From positions 1-64,000 of the forward strand of contig DASZTW010000001.1 of NCBI GenBank assembly GCA_035547835.1: a stretch of DNA of 64,000 nucleotides, written 5' to 3'. Below the pieces are notes generated by a model. The model had not been told where the DNA came from. It saw nothing but the letters and a program-made list of their open reading frames with translations, and did no database searches. Origin of the DNA: Acidimicrobiales bacterium (GTDB lineage: Bacteria; Actinomycetota; Acidimicrobiia; Acidimicrobiales; Iamiaceae). The position numbers were made by a program, and so were the translations under genes. Positions 18,392 to 26,121 of the stretch are shown one piece after another (within the stretch, counting starts at the first letter, position 1; every line of letters begins with the position of its first letter).

Positions 18392-20175
18392 CCGCCTCGG
18401 GCCCGCCCGACGAACCGCTGCGCATCGCGAACTGCTCGGGGTTCTTCGGCGATCGCCTGGCCGCCGCCCGCGAGCAGGTGGAAGGCGGGCCGATCGACGT
18501 GCTCACCGGCGACTGGCTCGCCGAGCTCACCATGTTGATCCTTGCGGGCCAGCGGGTGAAACGCCCCGAGGCCGGCTACGCCCGCACGTTCGTGACGCAG
18601 ATGGACCAGGTGCTCGCCACGTGCCTCGTGCGCGGCATCAAAGTCGTGGCGAACGCGGGCGGGCTGAACCCGACCGGATGCGCCGCCGCGGTCCGGGCGG
18701 TGGCGGAAGCGCAAGGGCTGTCACCGCGGATCGCGCATGTCGAGGGCGACGACCTCCTGCCCCGCCTCCCCGAACTCACCGCTGCCGGAGAGCGGTTCGC
18801 CAACCTCGACACCGGTGAGTCGCTCGTCGACGCCGGTGTCACCCCGATCACCGCGAACGCGTACCTCGGCGGGTTCGGCATCAAAGCCGCCCTCGACGCC
18901 GGCGCCGACGTGGTGATCACCGGTCGCGTCACCGACGCGGCCCTCGTGGTCGGGCCGGCGGCATGGCGCTTCGGGTGGTCGCCCGAGGACCTCGACGCCC
19001 TCGCCGGAGCGGTGGTGGCCGGCCACGTGATCGAGTGCGGCGCGCAGGCCACGGGCGGCAACTACTCGTTCTTCCGCGAGGTGCCGGACCTAGAGCACCC
19101 GGGCTTCCCGATCGCCGAGGTCCACGCCGACGGGTCGTCGGTGATCACCAAGCACCCCGGCACCGGCGGGCTCGTCTCGATCGGCACGGTGACGGCGCAG
19201 CTGCTGTACGAGATCGCGGGGCCCGAGTACGCCAACCCCGACGTGGTCGCACGGTTCGACACGATCCAGCTCGCCGACGACGGTCCCGACCGCGTGGCGA
19301 TCACCGGCGTGCGCGGCGACACGCGCCCCGACCGCGCCAAAGTGGCGATCAACTATGCCGGCGGGTTCCGCAACGCGATGACGTTCGTGCTCACCGGCCT
19401 CGACATCGAGGCCAAGGCAGAGCTCGCCGAGCGCACGCTGTGGAAGCACGTTCCCGGGGGCCGCGAGGCGTTCGACGAGGTCGATGATCAGCTCGTGCGC
19501 CACGACGTTGCCGACCCACCCACGAACGACCAGGCCCTGGCCGAGCTGCGCGTGACCGTGAAGGACCGGGACCAGGCCAAGGTCGGTCGGGCCTTCTCGA
19601 ACCCCGCGATCGAGATGGCGCTCGCCAGTTACCCCGGCTTCTTCATGACCAGCCCACCCACGGGCGCGAAGCCGTTCGGCGTGTACTGGCCGGCGCTGGT
19701 CGACGGCAGCAACATCACCCAGCATGTTTGGCTCGACGGCGAGATGGTCGGCGACGTCTCCTGGCACCCCGCCACCGACAACGCGTCGCCAGATCTCGGC
19801 CTGACGACCGCACCGACCGCCCCTGCAGTGCCGTCCGCCCTCACCACCCGCGCACCGCTCGGGACCGTCGTGGGCGCGCGCTCGGGCGACAAGGGCGGCA
19901 ACGCCAACGTCGGTCTGTGGGCGCGCACCGACGCCGCGTTCGCCTGGCTCGACGGGTACGTCACCGTCGACCGCTTCCGCGAGCTGCTGCCCGAAGCTGC
20001 CGACCTACCCGTCGAACGCCACTCGCTGCCCAACCTGCGTGCGGTGAACTTCGTGGTGCACGGCCTGCTCGGCCGCGGCGTCGCCGACTCCACCCGCACG
20101 GACGCACAGGCGAAGGGTCTCGGCGAGTACTTGCGCGCCCGCCTGGTCGACGTCCCCACCGCCCTGCTCTCCTGA
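18388..20175 (+). CDS. AtuA-like protein (DUF1446, acyclic terpene utilisation family)
   Basis: 595 residues. The N-terminal DUF1446 domain (IANCSGFFGDRLAAA; GDWLAELTM; VVANAGGLNP; DVVITGRVTDAALV) is joined to a C-terminal AtuA domain (GARSGDKGGNANVGLWAR). In Pseudomonas the atu genes serve citronellol and geraniol breakdown, where AtuA accompanies geranyl-CoA carboxylase; its exact reaction is not established. GTG at 18388 overlaps the previous stop (GTGA), and a strong AGGAGG lies at 18372-18377, ten bases before it. It completes the three-gene carboxylase operon. Confidence 0.88.
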   Translation: MTASGPPDEPLRIANCSGFFGDRLAAAREQVEGGPIDVLTGDWLAELTMLILAGQRVKRPEAGYARTFVTQMDQVLATCLVRGIKVVANAGGLNPTGCAAAVRAVAEAQGLSPRIAHVEGDDLLPRLPELTAAGERFANLDTGESLVDAGVTPITANAYLGGFGIKAALDAGADVVITGRVTDAALVVGPAAWRFGWSPEDLDALAGAVVAGHVIECGAQATGGNYSFFREVPDLEHPGFPIAEVHADGSSVITKHPGTGGLVSIGTVTAQLLYEIAGPEYANPDVVARFDTIQLADDGPDRVAITGVRGDTRPDRAKVAINYAGGFRNAMTFVLTGLDIEAKAELAERTLWKHVPGGREAFDEVDDQLVRHDVADPPTNDQALAELRVTVKDRDQAKVGRAFSNPAIEMALASYPGFFMTSPPTGAKPFGVYWPALVDGSNITQHVWLDGEMVGDVSWHPATDNASPDLGLTTAPTAPAVPSALTTRAPLGTVVGARSGDKGGNANVGLWARTDAAFAWLDGYVTVDRFRELLPEAADLPVERHSLPNLRAVNFVVHGLLGRGVADSTRTDAQAKGLGEYLRARLVDVPTALLS

Positions 20176-20202
20176 CGAGCCGCCGGGGCTACCGTCGCGG
20201 AG

Positions 20203-21306
20203 ATGGCCACTGCCGCCGACGCCCCGACCGAGCCGTACGCCGACGAGCCGGTGGCCGCGCTGGAACGAGTGGCCTACCTGCTCGATCGCGGTCTGGCGCC
20301 GGGTCGCAAGGCGCAAGCGTTCGTGAAGGCCGCCGAGACGGTGCGCGAGGTCGGGTCCGACGAGATCCGCCGCCTGCACCAGCGCAACCGCCTCACCGAC
20401 CTGCCGGGCATCGGGAAGTCGACCGCCCAAGTGATCGTCGAGTCGCTCGACGGTCACACACCGCAGCGGATCACCGAGCTCGAAGCCGCGACCGTGGTGG
20501 ACCGCGGCGACGCCGCCGCCAGCGCGCTGCGCGACGCGCTGAAGGGCGACTGCCACACGCACTCCACTTGGTCCGATGGCGGCGCATCGATCCGCACCAT
20601 GGCCGAGGCCGCACAAGCGCTGGGTCACGAGTACCTCGTGGTCACCGACCACTCCCCCCGGCTCACCATCGCCCACGGCCTCAACCGCGAGCGGCTCCGC
20701 GCACAGCTCGAGGAGATCGACCAGCTCCGCGAAGAGCTGGCGCCGTTCCGGATCCTCACCGGCATCGAGGTCGACATCCTCGCCGACGGCTCTCTCGACC
20801 AAGATGCCGATTTGCTCGCCGAGCTCGACGTGGTGGTCGCCAGCGTGCACTCCAAGCTGTCGATGGAGCACCGGGCGATGACCGAGCGGATGGTGCAGGC
20901 GGTGGCCGACCCCAACGTCGACATCCTGGGCCACTGCACCGGTCGCAAGATGCCGCACGGCTCACGGCCCGGTCCGCTCGACGAAGGCGAGCCGGGCAAA
21001 GGCGGCCGGGCCCAGGCCACGTTCGACGCCGAGCTCGTGTTCGCCGCGTGCGCCCGCTTCGGCACCGCCGTCGAGATCAACTGCCGCCCCGAGCGCCAGG
21101 ACCCGCCCGAAGAGCTGCTGCAGCTCGCGCTCGAATGGGACTGCTTGTTGAGCATCGACACCGACGCGCACGCGCCGGGCCAGCTCGAATGGCAACCTCT
21201 GGGATGCCAGAAGGCGGCCGCCGCAGGCGTGGAAGCCGAGCGGATCGTGAACACGATGGGCGCCGACGACCTCGTCGCTTGGACCGCCACCCACCCGACC
21301 TTCTAA
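20203..21306 (+). CDS. PHP domain metal-dependent hydrolase with helix-hairpin-helix N-terminus
   Basis: 367 residues. Residues 15-105 are a DNA polymerase X-like helical/HhH segment (NRLTDLPGIGKSTAQVIVE); residues 110-367 are a PHP domain with GDCHTHSTWSDG, VTDHSPRL, GIEVDIL, SVHSKL and IDTDAH metal ligands. It looks like a bacterial PolX without its polymerase core, so a DNA-end or phosphoesterase role is plausible. TACCGT (20190-20195) ends seven bases before the ATG. The bL37 gene follows after 12 bases. Confidence 0.88.
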   Translation: MATAADAPTEPYADEPVAALERVAYLLDRGLAPGRKAQAFVKAAETVREVGSDEIRRLHQRNRLTDLPGIGKSTAQVIVESLDGHTPQRITELEAATVVDRGDAAASALRDALKGDCHTHSTWSDGGASIRTMAEAAQALGHEYLVVTDHSPRLTIAHGLNRERLRAQLEEIDQLREELAPFRILTGIEVDILADGSLDQDADLLAELDVVVASVHSKLSMEHRAMTERMVQAVADPNVDILGHCTGRKMPHGSRPGPLDEGEPGKGGRAQATFDAELVFAACARFGTAVEINCRPERQDPPEELLQLALEWDCLLSIDTDAHAPGQLEWQPLGCQKAAAAGVEAERIVNTMGADDLVAWTATHPTF

Positions 21307-21318
21307 CCTCGATCCGCT

Positions 21319-21411
21319 ATGTCGAAGCGGACCTTGAAGAAGAAGATCAACGCGCGCCGCAAGAAGGCCAACCACGGCCGCAAGCCCAACGCGGGCAAAC
21401 GCGGCAGCTGA
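21319..21411 (+). CDS. bL37-type small ribosomal protein (AURKAIP1/COX24-like)
   Basis: 30-residue, extremely basic peptide (12 Lys/Arg in the first 20): MSKRTLKKKINARRKKANHG, then RKPNAGKRGS. The core KANHG-(R/K)-(R/K)-PNA matches the 24-residue bL37 seen in the mycobacterial 50S subunit. It lies 12 bases after the PHP gene and is easily missed by gene callers. Identification rests on memory of the mycobacterial peptide, not on an alignment. Confidence 0.72.
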   Translation: MSKRTLKKKINARRKKANHGRKPNAGKRGS

Positions 21412-21467
21412 TCACACCGGCCTCCGGGCCAGGGATGTGATCGGCCGGGTCTGTTCCGGTCGGGCGC

Positions 21468-23252
21468 TCAGCGGCCGAACGGCCAGACCTCAGGGCTGAG
21501 CCACAGCCCGAACGCGGTGACTCCGATCGCCACGATCCACAGGACCCAGCCCGCTTGGAGCAGCTTGCCGCGCTGATCCACGAAGCGGCCCGCGGCACGA
21601 TCGACGCCGAGCCCTGACTGGAACGTCGGACCACCCTTCGCGCACGCCCACAGCAGCAGGCACCCCGCCAGGGCGCCGCCCACCCGAACGAGCACGTCGT
21701 GCAACGTCGACCAGCGCGGGCTGTCGGTGAGCACGCCTGCCACGATCGTGACGCCCGCCATCGCCAGGCCCGGCACCGCCCAGCCGAGCGCGACGCCCAA
21801 GTTGCGGACGGCACGCAGCGGTGCCACCGTCGAGTGCGGCCACTGGTGCCAGCGCCGCGAGGCCTGCCCGGTGCGCAGGCGATGGTCGTGCACCACCAAG
21901 TCGCCGAGCGTGGCGAGCAACGGCAGCGCCACCAGCGCCAACAGGCCGCTCACCGGCACGACCGACGCCGACGAGAGCGCCACCGCGGCCACGGCGACGG
22001 GCAGCGTGACCTTCCACCGCCCCGGCACCCCCCACCCCGCCACCGGCGCCGCCGCGACCGGGGGCGCGCCTGGTTGCCCCGCCATGGGAGGACCGACGGC
22101 GACGGGCGGGGCGACGGCGACGGGCGGGACCAGCACGGGTGCCGGCGGCGGGGGCGCAGACTGGTTCAGCGCCGGAGCCGGCGGAGGTACGTGCGCGTCG
22201 CGCACGGGCGCTGCCTCGGTGTGGCCGTCGACCACACCCGCCGGACCTGCGAGCTCGGTTCGGGCATCGCCCGGCTCCGGCACGGCGACCCCGAGGCGGC
22301 GGACGAACGCACGCATCGACTGAGGTCGGTGGCGCGGGTCGAGCTCGAGCCCGTCGAGCACCGCGTCGCTCACGTCTTTCGACAGGTCGGGACGCAGCTC
22401 GCGAGGAGCGGCGAGCCGTCGACCTTGCTGGCGGTCGAGCGCGGAAGTCGGCGCCGTCCCAGTGAGCAGCCGGTACAGGGTGGCGGCCAGCCCGTACACG
22501 TCGGACGACACGTCGAGCGCGGCCGCTTCCGCGTACTGCTCGGGCGGCGAGTAGCCAGGCGTCACCATGCGCGTGAGCGGCCCGGTGGTCGACCCGTCGT
22601 AACGGCGGGCGATCCCGAAGTCGATCACCACCACCCGGCCCGTTGGCGTCAGCACGATGTTCGACGGGTTCACGTCGCGATGCAGCACACCGGCGTCGTG
22701 GACGGCTTCGAGCGCGGGCGCCACGCGCGCCGCCACGCTCACGGCCTGCGCCTCGGGCATCGGGCCGTGCTCGCGGAGCAGGTCGGCGAGCGTCCGCCCC
22801 TCGATCAGCTCCATCACCAGGTACGCGGTGTTGTGCGCCTCGAACACCTCGTACGCCCGCACGATGCCCGGGTGGTCGAAGCGCGCCAGCACCTGCGCTT
22901 CGCCGAGGAACCGGCCTTTTGCGTCGCGGAACGCGGCGCGGGCCTCAGGTGCGGCGAGCGCCATGGTGCCGTGGCGCACCACCGACTCGGGGAACAGTTC
23001 CTTGATCGCGACCCGCCGGTGCAGGCGCGCGTCGTCGGCCTCGTACGTGATGCCGAAGCCGCCCCGCCCGAGCACGCGCAGCAACCGGTAGCGCCCCTCG
23101 CGCAGCAGCGTGCCCACGGGAAGCTCGGCCGCGACCGCCAGCGGACCACCGCAATGGATGCACGTGAGCCACGACTCTTGGACCGGCGCGTGGCACGAGG
23201 GGCATCGCTCGTCCGCGCCGGCCTCGGTCACGACAGGTCCGACTGGTCGCAC
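21468..23252 (-). CDS. Membrane Ser/Thr protein kinase with N-terminal zinc ribbon
   Basis: 594 residues. Residues 17-34 form a CxxC...CxxC zinc ribbon. The kinase domain (about 50-320) has GRGGFGITYEA, the VAIK lysine, HRDVNPSN at 191-198, IDFG and a GYSPPEQY segment. A Pro-rich linker (about 340-410) leads to several hydrophobic helices, so the kinase is membrane-anchored with the catalytic domain inside. In the catalytic loop the usual Lys after HRDx is Asn (N195); some bacterial kinases share this, so loss of activity is not proven. No PASTA or sensor domain. GTG 23252 or GTG 23231 may be the start. Confidence 0.88.
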   Translation of the reverse strand: MRPVGPVVTEAGADERCPSCHAPVQESWLTCIHCGGPLAVAAELPVGTLLREGRYRLLRVLGRGGFGITYEADDARLHRRVAIKELFPESVVRHGTMALAAPEARAAFRDAKGRFLGEAQVLARFDHPGIVRAYEVFEAHNTAYLVMELIEGRTLADLLREHGPMPEAQAVSVAARVAPALEAVHDAGVLHRDVNPSNIVLTPTGRVVVIDFGIARRYDGSTTGPLTRMVTPGYSPPEQYAEAAALDVSSDVYGLAATLYRLLTGTAPTSALDRQQGRRLAAPRELRPDLSKDVSDAVLDGLELDPRHRPQSMRAFVRRLGVAVPEPGDARTELAGPAGVVDGHTEAAPVRDAHVPPPAPALNQSAPPPPAPVLVPPVAVAPPVAVGPPMAGQPGAPPVAAAPVAGWGVPGRWKVTLPVAVAAVALSSASVVPVSGLLALVALPLLATLGDLVVHDHRLRTGQASRRWHQWPHSTVAPLRAVRNLGVALGWAVPGLAMAGVTIVAGVLTDSPRWSTLHDVLVRVGGALAGCLLLWACAKGGPTFQSGLGVDRAAGRFVDQRGKLLQAGWVLWIVAIGVTAFGLWLSPEVWPFGR

Positions 23253-23295
23253 AGGACGTAGAGGCTACGGCGCGAAGGAAGAAGGACACCCGCAA

Positions 23296-23329
23296 CGAGG
23301 ACGTCACGCTGGCTTCAGCCACGTCCTCG
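23296..23329. terminator. 9-bp inverted repeat between SGNH hydrolase and kinase genes
   Basis: CGAGGACGT (23296-23304) pairs perfectly with ACGTCCTCG (23321-23329) across a 16-base loop, in the 173-base gap after the SGNH stop and before the kinase start. No T-run follows; it could be a terminator or a regulatory site for the kinase. Confidence 0.4.
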
Positions 23330-23425
23330 GGTGGCGGCAGGTTCAGGGATCGTGGCGTTCTGGACGGTGGTGCGGGTGGTGGCCGCGGGCGCCGTCGCCG
23401 TGGTGCGCGGGGCGCGGCGGCGACG

Positions 23426-24874
23426 TCAGTCGACCGGTGCGATGCCGGTGTCGTCGGACCCCTCGCCCGCCGGTTGATCGGCCGCGCCGGAGTCGGCCGG
23501 CGCGGCGGCGACCGGCCTGGGCGCGTCGTGGGTGTAGGAGTGATCCGACAAGGGCGGGTCGTCGGACACCTCCTCGCCCGACCCGGCCGTCGTCGCCGGG
23601 TCGCCGGTCGCGTCTCGTGGCGACGGCGGCAACAGCAGCACTTTCGATCGGTCCGCCACCGGCGGGTCGGCGTCGGGACTCGGGCCGGGGTCCGCTTCGG
23701 TCTCTGGAGCTGGCGCGGGGGCGGCAGCGACCTCGTCCTCGGCAGCCGCCTCGGGCTCGGATTCTGGCAGCAGTTCGGGTTCGGCCAGAGGCTCGGGTTC
23801 CGGCAAAGGCTCCGGCTCCGCGTCGTCGAGCGACGCAACGACCGGCGTCCACGCCACCTCGCCTCCAGGTGGTGCGCCGAGGTCGCCGGACCCCGAGGGG
23901 CCGAACAGCTTGTCGAGGCGGGCCTTGCGCTCCTCCCGGCGGCGGGCCTTCGACCGGCGCCACCCCGCGACGGCCGCGGCCAGGAATCCCACCAGCAGCA
24001 CCGCGCCGACGACGATGCCGATCAGCCAGCCCTTCGAGGACGACCCCGACCCACTCGACGAGGCGGTCGTGGTCGGCGACCCGGTCGTGGCGGATGCGGT
24101 GGTCGGCGGAGCGGTGGTGGTGGGCGCGGTGGAGCGCGAGTACGGCGTGGTGCCGAGCACCGATTGGGCCAATAGCGTGGCCATGGCCTTTGCCGACGCC
24201 GGCAACAGATGCAGGCCGTCGCCGGCCAGCTCGGCGGGCGCCAGCGTGTTGGCGAACGCGTTCCAGTCGATCACCTTGGTGTTGGGGTACTGGCCCGCGA
24301 CCTCGTCGAGTGCGAGGTTCGACGCCGTGTACTCCTTGGCGTACCGACCCCGCTCGTGGACCGTGGTCCAAAACACGTGCGGCACGGCCTTCAGCTCGTC
24401 GAGGACCGTCTTGACCCGGCCTTTGAACACTTCGGGTGAGCCGGCATCGTTCGTGCCGAGCGACACGATCACGGTGTCGAACTGGGCGGGGTTGCGCGAC
24501 AAGATCACGCCGGCGCCGCCCACGGTGCTGCGGCTCTCCTCGGCGTCGAACGTGACCGCGTAGCCAGGCAGCGCAGCCTGCAGCGTGGGCAACTGCCCGT
24601 AGACCTCGACGCCCTTGATGACCGAGTCGCCGACGATCAGCAGCTTCTTCGGGGTGCCCGGCGCCGTGGTCGACGCAGCTGCTCCGGTGGTGGTCGTCGC
24701 TGCGGTGGTCGGGGTGGTCGTGGTCGACCTGCTCGACGGCGGGGTCTGCCCCGGCACCGCGCGCGCGGCCGCGACGGGCGCGGCGAGAGCGGAGACCACG
24801 AGCGTCCACGCGACGACACCGATGAGCGCTGCCCCGCCGACCACCCGTGCGCAGAAGTCACGGACCTTGTGCAT
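23426..24874 (-). CDS. Exported, membrane-anchored SGNH/GDSL hydrolase
   Basis: 482 residues. An N-terminal hydrophobic signal (about 10-35) and Thr-rich linker precede an SGNH domain with GDSV (catalytic Ser), VSLGTND and DGLHL blocks. After a second Thr/Ser-rich linker there is one membrane helix (about 285-305), a basic stop-transfer (WRRSKARRREERKAR) and a long acidic, Pro-rich cytoplasmic tail (about 330-482) with EPEPLPEPEPLAEPE-like repeats. The layout suggests an extracytoplasmic esterase or O-acetyl-transferase-like enzyme with an unusual acidic inner tail. Start ATG 24874 (GTG 24880 is possible). Confidence 0.82.
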   Translation of the reverse strand: MHKVRDFCARVVGGAALIGVVAWTLVVSALAAPVAAARAVPGQTPPSSRSTTTTPTTAATTTTGAAASTTAPGTPKKLLIVGDSVIKGVEVYGQLPTLQAALPGYAVTFDAEESRSTVGGAGVILSRNPAQFDTVIVSLGTNDAGSPEVFKGRVKTVLDELKAVPHVFWTTVHERGRYAKEYTASNLALDEVAGQYPNTKVIDWNAFANTLAPAELAGDGLHLLPASAKAMATLLAQSVLGTTPYSRSTAPTTTAPPTTASATTGSPTTTASSSGSGSSSKGWLIGIVVGAVLLVGFLAAAVAGWRRSKARRREERKARLDKLFGPSGSGDLGAPPGGEVAWTPVVASLDDAEPEPLPEPEPLAEPELLPESEPEAAAEDEVAAAPAPAPETEADPGPSPDADPPVADRSKVLLLPPSPRDATGDPATTAGSGEEVSDDPPLSDHSYTHDAPRPVAAAPADSGAADQPAGEGSDDTGIAPVD

Positions 24875-24923
24875 GGTCACACCAGATTCGTCGCTCGGCG
24901 CACCCGAGACGCGGACCCACCCG

Positions 24924-24951
24924 TTGGAGGACCGCGCCGGCGACGTAGCGT
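24924..24951 (+). promoter_or_regulatory. Leaderless promoter of the GNAT gene
   Basis: TTGGAG (24924-24929) and TAGCGT (24946-24951) are 16 bases apart and TAGCGT ends exactly six bases before the GTG start at 24958, placing transcription start at or beside the start codon. Confidence 0.5.
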
Positions 24952-24957
24952 CAGGGC

Positions 24958-25440
24958 GTGCCCACCGCCGTGGTGTTCGAACCGGCCCCCGCCGACCAGT
25001 CGCCTGCCACCGACCTGCTCGACGCGATGCGGGGCGAGATGGCCGAGCTGTACGACGGCCTCGACATCGACGACGCATCGATGCCGAGCGCTGGACCCGC
25101 CGACTTCACGCCACCGCGCGGCACCCTGCTCGTCGGTCGGCGCGGCGGCGTTGCCATCTGCGTCGACGGCCTGAAGGACCTCGGGGACGGCACGTGTGAG
25201 ATCAAACGCATGTTCGTGGTGCCTGCGGCCCGTCGCCAAGGCGTCGCAGCCCAGCTCCTCGCCGCGCTCGAAGCACTCGCTCGCGAACTCGGGTTCCGGG
25301 CCACCCGTCTCGACACCGGGCCCCGGCAACCGCACGCCATCGCCCTGTACGAGGCCGCCGGCTACCGCCGCATCCACAACTTCAACGACAACCCCATCGC
25401 CACGTTCCATGGCGAGAAGGACCTCGGCCCTCCCACCTGA
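24958..25440 (+). CDS. GNAT family N-acetyltransferase
   Basis: 160 residues with the acetyl-CoA pyrophosphate-binding motif RRQGVAAQLL near 95-104 and the C-terminal ALYEAAGYRRI signature. The substrate is unknown. It starts with GTG, has no ribosome-binding site, and is preceded by a leaderless promoter. It is divergent from the SGNH hydrolase and lies upstream of padR on the same strand, from which it is separated by the padR promoter. Confidence 0.9.
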   Translation: MPTAVVFEPAPADQSPATDLLDAMRGEMAELYDGLDIDDASMPSAGPADFTPPRGTLLVGRRGGVAICVDGLKDLGDGTCEIKRMFVVPAARRQGVAAQLLAALEALARELGFRATRLDTGPRQPHAIALYEAAGYRRIHNFNDNPIATFHGEKDLGPPT

Positions 25441-25459
25441 AGGGCACCGTCCGACGCCG

Positions 25460-25488
25460 TTGACCTAGTCCAGTCTGGACTATATAGT
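25460..25488 (+). promoter_or_regulatory. padR promoter with a 17-bp palindromic operator as its spacer
   Basis: TTGACC (25460-25465) and TATAGT (25483-25488) are separated by exactly 17 bases, and those 17 bases are the palindrome TAGTCCA-GTC-TGGACTA (25466-25482). TATAGT ends six bases before the ATG at 25495, so the transcript is leaderless. This is a strong candidate for PadR autorepression. Confidence 0.82.
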
Positions 25489-25494
25489 GACGTG

Positions 25495-26121
25495 ATGGTC
25501 GGCCCGCGGCTGTCGACGCCGTCGTATGTGGTGATGGGTCTGCTGTCGATCGCACCCATGTCGGGCTACGACGTGTTCCAAGCCGTCGAACGGTCCGTGG
25601 GACTGTTCTGGCCGATCTCGAAGAGCCAGGTGTACGCCGAGATGTCCCGACTCGAGCCGCTCGGGTTGATCGACGGTCAGACGGTGAGCCAGGAGCGGCT
25701 CCCCGACAAGCGGGTCTTCCGGTTGACCAATGAGGGTGAGCAAGCGCTCGACGCCTGGCTCGAGCGCGCACCGGCCGACGAGGTGCAGCTCAAGATCCCG
25801 TTCCTGCTCAAGACCTTCCTCGGTCATCGCCGGGCTCCTGCGGCCACCGCTGGGCTGCTCGACGAAGTCGCCGAGCAAGCGGCCGAGGATGCAGACCGCT
25901 ACCGCGCCTTCTACGAGCTGCTCGCCTCAATCCCCGACGCGAGCTACGCCCGGATGGCGGCGCTCTTCGGGCTCCGCCTCGCCGAGGCCATCGCTGGCTG
26001 GGCGACAGAAGCGCGTGCGCTCGTGCCGGAGCAGCAGTTCAGGATCGATCCCCGTCGCGAACACCCTCGCAACGCAGACGCAATGTTCAAAGCAGCGCCG
26101 CGCCTTGGGCGGGAGCGGTGA
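25495..26121 (+). CDS. PadR family transcriptional regulator
   Basis: 208 residues. An N-terminal winged helix (LSTPSYVVMGLLSIAPMSGYDVFQAVE, then KSQVYAEMSRLEPLGLI) is followed by a Vir-like helical dimer domain (about 90-180). PadR proteins usually repress their own and neighbouring genes until a ligand binds. The likely targets are its own operon with the small-molecule kinase and MFS transporter, suggesting a drug- or toxin-response module. ATG 25495 matches the leaderless promoter; GTG 25492 is one codon upstream. Confidence 0.92.
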   Translation: MVGPRLSTPSYVVMGLLSIAPMSGYDVFQAVERSVGLFWPISKSQVYAEMSRLEPLGLIDGQTVSQERLPDKRVFRLTNEGEQALDAWLERAPADEVQLKIPFLLKTFLGHRRAPAATAGLLDEVAEQAAEDADRYRAFYELLASIPDASYARMAALFGLRLAEAIAGWATEARALVPEQQFRIDPRREHPRNADAMFKAAPRLGRER

